Shown here one piece after another: positions 1-11,540 of a stretch of 64,000 nucleotides of DNA (position 1 is its first letter; each line of letters begins with the position of its first letter). The translations under genes and the position numbers were made by a program. This DNA comes from Corella eumyota (Eukaryota; Chordata; Ascidiacea; Phlebobranchia; Corellidae): positions 11,602,501-11,666,500 of the forward strand of contig OY720097.1 in assembly GCA_963082875.1 (NCBI GenBank), written 5' to 3'. The notes under the pieces were generated by a model. It saw nothing but the letters and a program-made list of their open reading frames with translations. It was not told the origin of the DNA and did not search any database.

Positions 1-294
1 CTGATTATAAAATGTAACTCAGCCGCTTTTTTGAACTGGAATTCTATTAGTATCGACCAAATGAAATGATATATAAGCGCCCTCAAAACAAACTGGCCTT
101 AATTTGTATGCGCTCCACTGCTATACAAACATTGACATCTTTATATGAGGATTATTTTATTAACGTAATCCATAAAAAATTTGTATAAATGTATAAAAGT
201 CCTTAAAGGCTGCTAAACAAAAGCCGTCAGTATTTAGGGTCGTTATCATTCTTTAAAAGCTCGTAACGATCATTGTAGGTATTATACCTTAAAC
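1..294. other. Upstream region of the KCNMB-like gene
   Basis: AT-rich sequence with no open frame of note. It should hold the promoter and 5' UTR of the gene starting at 295. I recognise no specific motif in it. Confidence 0.4.
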
Positions 295-1649
295 ATGACC
301 AAAATAAGAAATATTGAGTTTAGCAACGCTTATTATAAAGGTGAGTCAAAAACTATGATTTTTTAAATTGTTTTAATTAAAAATATATTACTTTAGAACC
401 AGTGCAGCTATGCGGGAAGTTTAAATCGCCTAATAGGAAATGATTGATAATTATTGTATATAAAATGTACGCACTTTGGTATACATTGAGTTATTGGTAC
501 TGCGCGCATAGTAAGCTACGTGCAATTTACCTGCAGGTAGAAGGGAGTAAAACTGCTATTTGTAATGTTTGAGAAGTTACTATGTAAAATGAGATATATA
601 AATTCAACTAAAGGTAATGTAATACAAATTCAACAATCGACCAAGCAGTTAGAAGCAAATTATTTCTGTTAAATTTGCCTCACAATACATAGAATTGTAC
701 TAGGCTGTTTTTTTAATTGTAAATAATAATCAATAAAGACTGGCAATTATATTTTTTTAAATGTCATTTTTTTCAGGCATCAGAATCAGCGCATCGTCAG
801 TGTTTCCAAAATTTAATCAAATACTTTTGTCTTTTTCAACGCTTTTGTTTTTCGCTTCATTTGAGTGCCTTGTATTTACTATCATAACTGTAACGCCTGG
901 TTTGTACAGCCGTACTTTTGTGCAGGGAAAATGTAAAGGTATTTATTGATTTAATAAAATAACATAAGTGTAGTTAAAAAAAATTTGCTAATAAATTTAT
1001 AGTATTTTTTAAAGATTTTTAAACAGTCTACTTTTTTTTAGTTTTTAAAAATCGTCTTTTTCTTGTTATTATTTAATATGTAAGTTTTTTTTTTAATATT
1101 TGTTTTTTCGCAGTAATAAACACCATACTTAATGGCAATACATCATGCTATGTTGATTCCCTTCATAGCAACGGCAAACCTTGGTATTATCCTTGCCTGC
1201 AAATATATGTGGTACCGGAAAATGCATCTGGCTACACTTTTTCCAATCGATCAGAAGCCGCAAACTTCAGCTTAAGCGCCATCGACGCAAAATTGATGTT
1301 TCAGAACGAATTAAACTTTGTTGGGAACGATTATCTCTATCGAAGATGCTCGTACTTACCTGATCGTTGTTTTAATGATACTAATATACTTCTGTCTGAT
1401 ATTTACTCTTACGCGTATAAGTGGGGTGTCGTTAATTCTACCATTGAATGCTTTTATGATATTATCGAAGGCGGTAAAGTTGGCAAAGTGATGCGGGAAA
1501 GAGTGGTTAATAGCACAGCAGTAATAACCTCAATCGTTTTGCCGTTGCTTGGAATGATTCTTAGCTCGATTTTTTGTCTATCATTCTGGAAAAAAAATTA
1601 CAAAAAAATTAGTAGACTTTACGTGTACAACAGTTGGTCTGCTTCGTAG
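295..1649 (+). CDS. BK-channel beta-subunit-like (KCNMB family) two-TM protein
   Basis: Three exons, 295-340, 777-938 and 1114-1649, join in frame (phase 1 at both junctions) into 247 aa ending in TAG. The order is short cytoplasmic N-terminus, TM1 at about residues 31-54, extracellular loop of about 145 aa, TM2 at about 203-228, then a short basic tail. The loop has several N-glycosylation sequons and six cysteines. Two blocks match the KCNMB family: YYPCLQIYV (vertebrate YPCLQVYV) and RCSYLPDRC (vertebrate KCSYIPKC), in the right order and spacing before TM2. In vertebrates these proteins tune gating of the KCNMA1 (BK) potassium channel at the plasma membrane. As I recall, vertebrate members have about eight loop cysteines, so one disulfide may be missing. 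The first exon codes only 15 aa, so the start is the least certain part; no N-terminal inactivation-ball sequence is evident. Confidence 0.75.
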
Positions 1650-2755
1650 TCAGGGTTGAGTGGTTTAAATAAATCGTTTCCAACTACTTCTGTTATCTTT
1701 ATTTAACTGTTAAAATGCCTAATTGCATGATTGTGCTCCCTAGATAATTTTGTGTTTTTTATTTCTCTTCCAATAAGTTTCATTGTGAGTTCAATAAATG
1801 CTAAATCTATTCTGTTATAGTTTTTTTTACCGCAAGTTGGCACTAAAGCTACATTTACAGTGGAGGTGAAAATCCCCTAATTAATTACAAGTTGCATGTG
1901 CGTTAGTTAAAGTTTTTTATTTATATATTTTTTTAATTTGATGTAATAGGCACTTTTCCAGCCTAACTAAAAAAAAGTAACATTTGTTTAACCGATCCAT
2001 TCTGGAATTTGTTTTTGGGTGTTCAGAATAATATTAATTACTTTGCAGTATGTAACTAGATGCTCAGATGCTAGACACTTAGAGTCAGAGAGTCTTGTCT
2101 AGTGACTAGACAATCGGACAAAATTTAAAAACTCATCTATGTTTATTTACTCGATAGAAGTATTTCACAGATTAATCTGCGCTACAAAATAACCAAAAGG
2201 GCTTGGATAAAACCCAGGACCCCTTTTGTTAAGGGTTTAAACCACCTGCTAATGTAAACCAAGCTCATTGCCCATGAGAATCTTTATTTATTTTCTTAAA
2301 TTTGAAAATGTTTTTTTTTTTAATTTTACGTAAAGATGTTTTGGAAAAGGAACAATAACATAATATATATATTCAGTAAATAATACATCAAGGCAACTAA
2401 AACGATTTAAAAAAAACATTTCATAACACACATACCATTGGACAATGAATAATAAATAGTTAAGCAACAATTTTATAGTTTAATATAGCACAGTTACATA
2501 CCTACTTACATTTTATGTAGTTTGTGTCAAAATATATTTTACTAAACGAAAGTTTGTGGACTAATTTATTTGTTTTTAAAGTTAGAGACCTTTTTATTTA
2601 AAGATATTTTACATTTGGCAGCTTGTTGTTTGTGGCAGAAATCAAATAACAAACACTGATAACGATTTGCACTTTTACATTAGGAATATTTAGATAATTA
2701 AACCAAGTAAAGAGATAAAATAGCTACGTTTGCTTAATGTTTTAATGTAATTAAC
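1650..2755. other. Intergenic: 3' UTR of KCNMB-like gene and MRPS23 promoter side
   Basis: No supported gene. An AATAAA lies at 1793-1798 after the KCNMB-like stop codon. A 15-bp perfect palindrome lies at 2097-2111 among repeated CTAGA words. The stretch at about 2180-2280 looks faintly tRNA-like on the minus strand but is too degraded to call. Confidence 0.5.
1793..1798 (+). terminator. Poly(A) signal AATAAA of the KCNMB-like gene
   Basis: Canonical AATAAA about 145 nt after the stop codon at 1649, the first one on this strand in a suitable position. Confidence 0.5.
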
Positions 2756-3670
2756 ATGTCTGGCTTAGGAAGTAGACTGCACAGGATTGGCTCAATTTTT
2801 TCAAGGTAAAAAAAGTTTCCTAATTACTTAATCCCAGTATTGATTACATTATTATACAAATACTTTCTTTTATTTTTTCAGATGTCAGGATTTACTTAAA
2901 ACCAATGCCATGAGTGCTGCAGAAAAACCACTTTGGTTTGACGTTTACAAAGCATTTCCACCAGTTCGTGAACCAGTTTATAAAAAAAATACAGAACCAG
3001 ATGAATTTGGCGATGTAAGATTTGAAGATAAAGTTCGTCCAATTTTCTACCCCGAAGACTGGGCTATTATGTTAGTTATAAATTTATGATTTAATTTCTT
3101 TAATAATATAACTAAATTCTTATTACTCATTTGTAATTACTTTTTTTGATAAAGACAATGTAAAATTGTTTAAAATCTATGGCCTTCAGGTTTTAACTTT
3201 GGTAATTTCTTTAAACTGGTATATGGTTGCAACTTGCAACCAATTTTTGCCTGCAATAAATCACCTGCACACCACAAAAAGCATGTATACATGTATATAG
3301 TTGGTAATAAGGTATTTTTATTAAATTAATAAATCCATTTTAAATATGTTTAGAAATGCTTCACAGCTTGTTCATAAAAATTTAGAACTCTCCCAAAGCA
3401 TTGCTTCATTGTGTCCAAATCAAACAGACCCTTCCCATAGTTTTGTGCAAGAGTAAGTTATCAATTAAAATCATTTTAACAAAATTATTTGTTCTGAAAA
3501 AGTTGTTAATCCTAATAAATTTTTTCTTTAGATTTGCTCATAGTTTTCGAATTGCGTTAGAAAACGACCCAAATTTAAGTAAGGAGGATGCTTTTAAACA
3601 AACAAAAAAAAAACTTTTAAAGAAATTTGTTGAAAAAAATGAATTAAATATTAAACAACAAAAAGTCTGA
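2756..3670 (+). CDS. MRPS23: Mitochondrial small-subunit ribosomal protein mS23
   Basis: Four exons, 2756-2805, 2882-3070, 3354-3452 and 3532-3670, join in frame to 158 aa. The N-terminus SRLHRIGSIFSR and the block EKPLWFDVYKAFPPVREPVY match the start of human MRPS23 almost residue for residue, so the start codon is well supported. The rest is more diverged and ends in a lysine-rich helix-like tail. The protein is a structural component of the small subunit of the mitochondrial ribosome and acts in the matrix. It is a little shorter than the human protein (about 190 aa), which has a longer C-terminus. The gene is convergent with the CCDC81 locus: only about 350 bp separate the two stop codons. 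Poly(A) signals follow within 100-150 nt. Confidence 0.92.
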
Positions 3671-3758
3671 TTATTATCACACAAAAATGGAAGACCTAAA
3701 AAACATTACATAGTACTTCTGTTACTCAAATGTAATTTTGTACTTTTTTAAACTACAA

Positions 3759-3764
3759 AATAAA
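3759..3764 (+). terminator. Poly(A) signal AATAAA of MRPS23
   Basis: AATAAA about 90 nt after the MRPS23 stop codon. A second AATAAA follows near 3808. Confidence 0.55.
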
Positions 3765-3845
3765 ATTATAGATATAGTGTGTTATACCCTGGCTTCTTTA
3801 AGAGTAAATATTAATAAACAAACCTTTCTTGCAAATAGAGCGTTT

Positions 3846-3851
3846 TTTATT
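3846..3851 (-). terminator. Poly(A) signal (minus strand) of the CCDC81 C-terminal gene
   Basis: TTTATT on the plus strand reads AATAAA on the minus strand about 170 nt after the TAA stop at 4023. The 3' UTRs of the two convergent genes therefore nearly touch. Confidence 0.45.
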
Positions 3852-4022
3852 AGACAAACAAATATAATTTTCTATTTTTAATTTAGCTTTTTTAAATAAA
3901 CATGTTTCTACAAATATAATTTATAAGACAGTGACATGATTCCCAGCAGATGTACATACAGCTGACAAGTACAACATTTAATTTTTCTTTTAATGTTTTG
4001 TTTGTTGTTGTTGTGCGTTAAT

Positions 4023-7000
4023 TTAAACCATCAACCTTGATCCAGGAATATAGCGAGATTCGCTCCAGATATTGGATTCACCACAGTTGTTTGTTCTACG
4101 TTCGCACTGACCACAACGCCTAGGAAAAAAAAATTATATCATATTTTTATTTTGTAATTTTAGTTTCTGGTTGAAAACTTTTTGTTTCTGGTTGGTAAAA
4201 GTTAATAGCCTACTGTTTTTATAACACCTTACACAACCATGTTGCCAGTTAAAATTTAATTTTGTATAGCACAAAACAATACATGGGTTAGACTGTTGCA
4301 CATGGTAAAGATATGGGATCATGTATGGATGTTTGAAAAAATCAAACTAATAGGTAAAATCAAAAACATGTGTGTAAATTTTACTAGGTCACAGTTACTA
4401 AAGCTTACTTGTATTTCTCAGTCTGTTGTAGAACTAACATCCCTGGAGTGCGCATCCGTGATCTGTCTTCCTCATCACGGTTCAACTTCTCATAATGATG
4501 TTTTTGCCAGTTATCCTCTAGTGATTTTCTCATCTCGTAGGATCGCTTGAATGCCCCAGTTCTGTCCTCAATTAACCTTACATATATAAAAAGGTTAAAA
4601 AAAAGATTCTTATTTGCATTGTATATATAGGTTGGCACAGTTTATTAAAAACTAACTCCGTTAAATGGAAATTTGGTAACCCATATTGGAACGTTAACAT
4701 TTTTTGGTTTAACTACTAAAAAATACAACACATATATTTATGTCTGAACTTTAAAATTTAGCTTACTCTTGTTTGGTCTTTTCCAGCATTTCACATTCAT
4801 CTTTCTGTTTGCTTAAGTGATTTAAAATTGATTGTTTTTTCTTTTCCGCCACCATATCCAGTTGACTCCTAAACAAAATAATTGTATTTACAATATCAAA
4901 TTCAAAGTATTCAAACTGCTTTTAAAATTAACTTACTTAAGTAAGTTTCGTGATCTTTCTCGTTGTTCTAATAGTTTCTCGTTCGTGGCATCAAAACGAC
5001 CAAAAATTGGTTCCTTTGAATCTGATTCTGCTTTGGGTAGAGGTAACGGCTTGCTTCGAACCTAAATCGAAAAAATTAGCACAAAAATATAAAATATCTA
5101 TAAAAATGTATTTTTGTAGATGAAAAAAACTCAACCTAATCTGGCAAAAATCTGGTAGACTACTTTAGTACAGAACTAAAATCTATGCTGTATCACAATA
5201 TATAAAACTAAAACTATAATCTTTTAATGCTAAATTAAAACTTTTTTGTGATGTCCTCAGTTATTATTTGTAATTTTATCCTCAACAATTTGTATTTTCA
5301 ACCTTTTCTCTGTGTTTTCTGGCCCGATCCTTTGCTTCAAATGGATTAAGAAGCTGGGGTTTTGGAATACTAAAATGTCTTCTTTCTGAACTTTCTTCTG
5401 GACTTGCTAATTTTTTTTTAACCCGTATCTAATATTTAAGCACACACTGTTATGATTTTTCCTGCTTTGTCAATCACTACTAACGATTTTAACGTTTGTG
5501 GATGGTTTAACTATTTCGAGAATTTTATGTAGTTTATGCTTAGTTAACATTTAGGATTGATACCTGTGCAGACAGAGCCCTTTGATATTGCGAGATCTGG
5601 TCAGCTTTAACTTTTAGAAATTGTTCTCTCTGTGTGGCAAGGCTATATATAAAACAAACATTAATTTTTTTATGTTATCCATTCTCATAATACCTACATT
5701 TCCAACAAAAAAGAATTTTATTATCATGGAATCCATTGGGGAATATTATTTGTAATTTAAATATGCTTTATATTTAAACTAAAAGAAAAACTAGATTACT
5801 CTTCTGCTAGTTGTACTTGCTCCAATCTTTCTTGAAACTCACGATCATGTTGTTCACGACGATTTCGTGTATGTCGCAATTTGACCTTAAAAATAATTAT
5901 TTATTTCAAATATATTAATCTTTAAAGAAACCCACAGTTTTTTTGAGTAAAATTTTTTAACTAAATAGAATTTAGTTGTTTTAAGATTAAGCATCTAAGT
6001 ATTTTACAGCTTTTCATTCCGAATGTTTTCATCAAACATCATGATTGTTATTTATAAAATGTTGTTCAGTGTTCAGAGATTTGTTGTATTGTGTATGTCA
6101 TGTAAATTTTAAACAACATATCACATACCTGTCCTTCCAATGCCTTGCTGTATTCTTCCTGTTTGTAAAATCTTAACGGTGTCAGTGGCCGATTTTGAAA
6201 CACATAAGATTTCTAAAAATATTTCACCTTTTAGGTACTTTTTTAAAACTGGGCCGGAATAAAATATATTGACAATAAAATATAGATAAATTTTTATTCT
6301 ATATGTTAAACTACTAATGATTTAAATACAAGTTTAATCACTTAAAATAAATAGTTCAATGTTATGGCAAACTAAGTTTATAAATTTGACAAAAAAAAAT
6401 TACCACAAAATCAGTAGATCGTTTGCTGCTTGTGTTTCTAATGCATTCTGCCACGCCAAGATTAAAGGCTGCTACCTTTTGGTTAGACTGTCTAACAGTG
6501 TTTTGATTGGCCTGTATTATAAAGTTAATAATTGATATTTTTCAAATAATTTAATAAAGTATCGGAAATATTAAAATGTCATACTTGTTCTAAAAGAATT
6601 GATTCTTGATCCTTCAGCTGTTGATATTGCTGGAGAAGAGCATCCTGTTCCATTTCTTTCCTTCTTCTTTCCTCCTCAAAAGAGACGGGAATGTTTCTCA
6701 TCGAGCGTTGCATACACAAGTAGCAAAGCTCTTGTCCAGCTCGGTGGTGATGACTGGGTGAGGTGCAAATCGGGATGCTAGCCCGTGACATTTTTCTTGA
6801 CTTCCGAGATGCAGGTGGCTCAGGAGTACGAAGAGGAGCAGATGCAGGACAGACATCGTCTTGTTGGGGTGACACTACTTTGGTATAAAATTCAATTTAC
6901 AATTTTTCGAAAAATAAATGTAAGTATTAAATTAATGATTGCAAAAAATAAATTAATAAATTAAGGTACTTTAAATACTAAAATATTTAATTCATTTAAT

Positions 7001-7509
7001 TATCAGAGCATTTATGTAGGGCAACAGTTACTCATTGTTATGGCCACAACCATTTTCACACACTGTCTTGTTAATACAATCAAATTAATTGGTAAATTGA
7101 ATATCTGACAACAAAACCTTGTTTAAATTATAGAAAAACTTTTTTTAGTAACTTTCCCACCTGTTGTTTCCTCGAGTCTCGGTGAGTGTGGGGATCTTGG
7201 TGAGCCATTGTTTGTTGGACTACTCATTCTAAAACAAAATTTAAAATTTTTTTAGCTGGTAATAGAATGGGTAATTTTATTCCTAAAATTTTATCTTTTT
7301 TAAAACACTTTACTTAATAACAGTTTGACATCAACCTCATAAAAAATAGTTTAATTTGTTCAATTTGTTACAAACCTAACAAGATCATTCATATCTGGAT
7401 ATAATGCATACGGCGCTTTTAATCTGTGCCTCCATTTTAAATTAATATTAGGCTGAGCATTAGGAGCTAAGTTAGGCAACCTCGTTCTATCCCAATTATA
7501 AGTAGTCAT
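4023..7509 (-). CDS. CCDC81: CCDC81 C-terminal-type coiled-coil protein
   Basis: Twelve minus-strand exons: 7509-7376, 7228-7161, 6877-6585, 6511-6404, 6212-6129, 5885-5800, 5642-5564, 5428-5303, 5061-4937, 4868-4767, 4576-4409 and 4119-4023. They join in frame to 489 aa from ATG at 7509 to TAA. A Ser/Pro-rich stretch comes first, then a Cys/His-containing block (GQELCYLCMQRSMRNIPVSF) leading into long charged helices rich in E, K, R and Q, predicted coiled coil. The C-terminus has a CxxC motif (KRCGQCERRT) and ends in SRYIPGSRLMV. From memory these are features of the C-terminal half of vertebrate CCDC81, a centrosome/cilium-associated protein. The gene lies directly downstream of the HU-domain half. 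It could be the 3' part of one CCDC81 gene if exon 8383-8531 splices into it, but the acceptor needed near 7514 is poor. Confidence 0.75.
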
Positions 7510-7651
7510 TTTACTAATACCCTAATCTAACTGGCAGTATTCTTATCTGATATTAAAAGGTGTGATAATTTTGTTCTGGCTTGTATTTGCTTTGATGAGC
7601 ATACAACCTGTTTTTTGTTAGAAAAAGAAATGAATTGACAAAGAAAGAGAT

Positions 7652-7668
7652 GGTTAGCAACCTATTGG
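7652..7668 (-). promoter_or_regulatory. RFX-like palindrome plus CCAAT box upstream of ATG 7509
   Basis: On the minus strand the sequence reads CCAAT, then TA, then GGTTGCTAACC, an imperfectly X-box-like inverted repeat. It lies about 145-160 bp upstream of the candidate start codon at 7509. RFX factors and NF-Y (CCAAT) are typical of cilia-gene promoters, but this is a motif match only. Confidence 0.4.
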
Positions 7669-8036
7669 TACGTTTTTGTAGTTAGGTGTAGTGGGTAATA
7701 AAAAGTCCTGTGTCTACAAAGAGAAGGTCGTTTATAAATGATTGCCTAGAGGAAATGTGGAATTGCCTTTGTACTAACAAGAGTAATAAAACATGTGGAG
7801 ATATTTGTATTTACTCATCCGACATAACACTGAACGCGGTCGTCAATTATTAGATAATTTTCCAATTTTCTTTTTACCTCACAATACAAACAATACATGA
7901 AGATAACAAAGGAAATTTGAATGAGATCAATCGAGTGAGTATTAAAAACTTGTTAGGTATTTGTATATTTTATTACGGAATATTTTTAAAGATTATAAAA
8001 ATGTAGTTTATAAAAAAATAAAATTATTAGTTGTTA

Positions 8037-8042
8037 TTTATT
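8037..8042 (-). terminator. Candidate poly(A) signal of the HU-domain gene
   Basis: Plus-strand TTTATT, AATAAA on the minus strand, about 340 nt after the TAA at 8383. It counts only if the locus is two genes. Confidence 0.3.
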
Positions 8043-8382
8043 GTTTAAGCTGAGTTAAAGTTACTTATGTGTACCCAAGAGCCATAAAATATTTACATTC
8101 CAATTAAGGAAAGTAATTTTCCACTTAATTTTTAATGTAAGGCCGATGCTTAATATTAGAACAATAAGAATTTTTTCACTAGGCTTTTTTAGGTGCCTAC
8201 TTTTTCAGCTTGTTTAAAATAGGGTATTTAATACAATTCTTTATGGAGAATTTATGCAATATTATGGCTTTTCCTAATCATGAAGACCCATTGAGTCAAA
8301 CATTAAATTTATGTTTTCTTTAATTTCTAGGTAAAATCAGAATTTAACCAATACTTTTTAATAGTTGTTTAAAAAAATTAAT

Positions 8383-10503
8383 TTACTTTCTAGCAGGTGA
8401 ACCACGAACTCCGTCCCTTTTTGGCAACACTTTTTGTAACTCGTCAGGAGTCAAACAAACACCCACCACTGGGTGGGGATGTATTACTTCACGGTTGGAT
8501 TGTTTCGATGGAGGAGGAAGAGGAATTTTTTCTGTTAATTTTTAGGTTAGTTTAATTTGAATATTTGTTAAATTATAAATTTAAATTACAGAACAAATTA
8601 TTATCTAATTACGATAAAATTATAAACTAATTATAATAAAATTCCAAACTAATTTTGATAAAATTTATATTTCCATTCTGTTGGTGGTAATGGATTTCTA
8701 AATTACAGCACATACCCATTTGGTGGGTAAATATTTTTTTTAAAATTAGATTACATATATTATATATAATTTATAAAAGTTAACTTACCTCCCATTTCTT
8801 CATTATGCTCAGTTATTGGTGGCAAAACTTCATGTCTCCCATTTAACCTGCCCAAAAATTAAAAAATTTATAGCAAAACATACTAAAAATAATTTTTTAA
8901 CCTTGGTTTTATCAAAAATAGAGCTGAAGTTAAATAGGTTTGTTTTTTAGGATAAATATTTACCTTGGCAAAGTAAGAGTGTTGGTTCCTGGCCTTCTTT
9001 GTGCACTTAAAGTTGTTTGGTTCGACATCACTGAGTCTGCTGTTCCAGGTCTCTATAAAATAAAGTTTAAAAATTAATATATTTTAAAGCAATCGGCTTT
9101 TATTTTACCCTCTAAGTCTAATCTTTATCTAAAAATCCTTACTTTGGATATTTCTTAACTCTAGTGATAAATTTAACCCTTTTTATAAGCTGTCGAACTG
9201 TCTACTACATACTTAGTTTTTATTTTAAAAACCAATTGCCTGATATTTAAATTATCGATCTTCCTGTTATATATTTCTCTACCTTTTTTAAAAGCAATTT
9301 CTCTGGATTCTTTTTTAACATTTCATTGCAAAAAGAAGGACTGGTAAATAATTCCTGAGAATTAATAATATTTTAGTAGGCTATTAGATAAAACATCAAT
9401 TTGTATTTAAAATAAAAAATATATTTTTTACATTCTCTAAAACTTTAACGAGGTTTCCTGATCCATCCATCGAGTTGAGAAAGTCCTTAAAAAACTTCAT
9501 TTTTACTTTTGAGTCTTTGATGGACAAAACTCCAATACCACTGAATAAAAACTCAACATTGCGAAGATTAGCAACAGCTCGGGAAAGAGACTGCAAAACA
9601 TTTCATATTTTAACAATTTTAATTAGTGAAGTTTAACTTGGCAGTGTAATCATTTGCAAGGTAAATCACATTATCTGAGCCCAGTTTTAAATGCCTAAAA
9701 TTTGTTTAGTTTGTTAAAAAAAAAAAAAAATTAAAAACAAAACAATATATATTTACTTGTAAAACTTCTCTAACACAGGTTTCAACAGTATCTCGATCAA
9801 AGGCACTCTCAACAGCAAGGGCTGTAAAATTCAGCTGAACTACAGGAATGCCACCTTAATAACACCAGATTTACACCAATTAAAAAAAATATACAATATG
9901 GTATCCGATTATATATTTAAAAACTTAAAACAATATTTAACATAAACAAATTTAAATAATATGCTCTTATACCCGTTGTGTGATGTTTTGTGTATTGTAA
10001 TGCATGGGTCTGAGCAAATTTCTCAGACAACACAAACACGGGTCGTTGAATTAAAATAAATTTATTATTTCCAATGTCCATTTGCTTGTGGGTAAAGGTA
10101 AAGGTTCCCAAGTTGGGTATGTTGACACCCTTTTGAGAACACATTTGAAGTTCAACATATTCAGAAACTGTGTCCCAAACACTAATGATATCTGGGAAAA
10201 AATACAAAAAGGTTCAAGTTCTAAATTTTTTGCTTTACATCCCTTTTGATTATTTAAAAATTAAAAAGTTGTATTAGAAGTGAAAAGTTTGGCCTAAGTC
10301 ATTAAGTGATTAAGCATAATAAAAGTCAAATGTAATCAGTATTACAATAACTGAGATTGCAGATGCATTTTATAAAAAAGCCTCTTTATTTATTTTTTTA
10401 TATTTATAAAATTTTATTATTTACCTTCTTCTGAAAGTTTAGGTATGGCCGAGAATCGATTCTTTTTCGCTTCCGAAACCAAGTTATGCATAACTTCAGG
10501 CAT
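8383..10503 (-). CDS. CCDC81: CCDC81 N-terminal HU-domain protein
   Basis: Eight minus-strand exons: 10503-10425, 10191-9973, 9854-9757, 9590-9432, 9354-9283, 9052-8964, 8847-8789 and 8531-8383. They join in frame to 307 aa. Residues about 25-210 are two tandem HU/IHF-like domains of the HU-CCDC81 type. The first contains VWDTVSEYVELQMCSQKGVN followed by IPNLGTFTFTHKQ, the hallmark of human CCDC81 (G-G-hydrophobic turn of HU proteins). The second contains VEFLFSGIGVLSIKDSKVKM. The region after residue 220 is low-complexity. The last exon can be read straight into a TAA (8385-8383), giving a complete short protein; alternatively GTAAAT at 8386 is a donor joining the C-terminal half. The family is linked to the centrosome and cilium. 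The gene is divergent from the MET-type receptor at 11548. Confidence 0.85.
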
Positions 10504-10679
10504 ATTCTGCTTTATTGTGGGGCAATATTCAGAAAGTAACTAGCATTTCCGTTTTACCGTATTGACTGTATATAAATAAATTACCAGGCCACGTTCTTTA
10601 CTGTTATTTACTTATTATTGATTGTTGTAATTAAAGGGGCAGTACAAAATCAATCGGAAATGCTAAAGTTGGCGGCAGT

Positions 10680-10694
10680 GTTGCTATGCGTAAC
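10680..10694. promoter_or_regulatory. X-box-like RFX motif upstream of CCDC81
   Basis: GTTGCTATGCGTAAC is an imperfect inverted repeat of RFX half-sites with a 3-bp spacer. It lies about 180 bp upstream of the CCDC81 start at 10503, a usual distance for cilia-gene X-boxes. Confidence 0.45.
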
Positions 10695-11540
10695 CATGGA
10701 AAATTAATTTTTATTGGTTCACGGCATGGCATGGTTGAACAATTTTAAATAGAGCATACATTAGTTTATCCTCATGAATAACTATATATTTTTAACTTAA
10801 AAATGTTTTTTTTAAATATATTTAAATATTGTTATAATTCATTACAGTTTTAATAATTAAAATAGTATCAAATTTCCAGTTTAAATTGCAAAGTAAGATT
10901 TACTGAATAAAAAAATACTAAAACTCGAGTTTAGGTAGGCTTGTTTTTTAATAATTGATGACACTGTTAACAATAGAACTTTTTTTGTAATTGTAAAATG
11001 ATTAATAAAACATTCTCGTTTTATCGTAATGACATCATAGTCATATACCGTAAGGAGAAAGTTTAAGAATTTGATGACTAAAATTGTAATTAGAAGTTTC
11101 TAAAAAGTCACGTAAAATAAGTTGTAGTAAAATATAGTTTAATAAGTAGATTTTTGTTTAAATTGCTTTTTTGTTTTCTTCATAAGAAAGCCTTCAGGTA
11201 GAGAAAGTAAAAATATTGACGATACTACTTTTGCGTGGGGTGCGTCTGAGCGTAGTAAACCATTTAGCAAAATTTAAACAAGGGAAACAAAATTCAAAAA
11301 TTTTGAAGATTGTGAGTTCAGTTTTTGCAAAGAATGTAAACGAACAAGGTAATACTGACAAGGTTGTTTAACAAAATTGTTACGTTTTATAAATAAATTT
11401 GCAAAATTTTACTATTTGGGAAGAATTTAAAATTGAATGGGTTTAATAATATTCTTAACATTTGTTTAAATTAGGTTTATAAATTTTTAATAATCCATTG
11501 AAATTAGTGTTTTAAAAACCTTATTTACTAGTTTTTGTAA

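Larger units (their letters stand above)
7510..8382. other. Gap between the two CCDC81-type genes, or a long intron
   Basis: 873 bp with no coding exon seen. If the locus is two genes, it holds the 3' UTR of the HU-domain gene (minus-strand AATAAA at 8042-8037) and the promoter of the downstream gene (CCAAT box and RFX-like palindrome at 7652-7668). If it is one gene, this is an intron. Confidence 0.5.

Noticed and set aside
761-776. In-frame ATG at 761 as start of the KCNMB-like protein
   Set aside because: It lies in the pyrimidine tract and acceptor of intron 1 (TTTTTTTCAG). The exon at 295-340 gives a clean in-frame upstream start instead.
2180-2285. tRNA-like or SINE-like segment on the minus strand
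   Set aside because: A GGTTTTATCC word resembles a B box, but no A box or body shared with the other SINE copies could be found.
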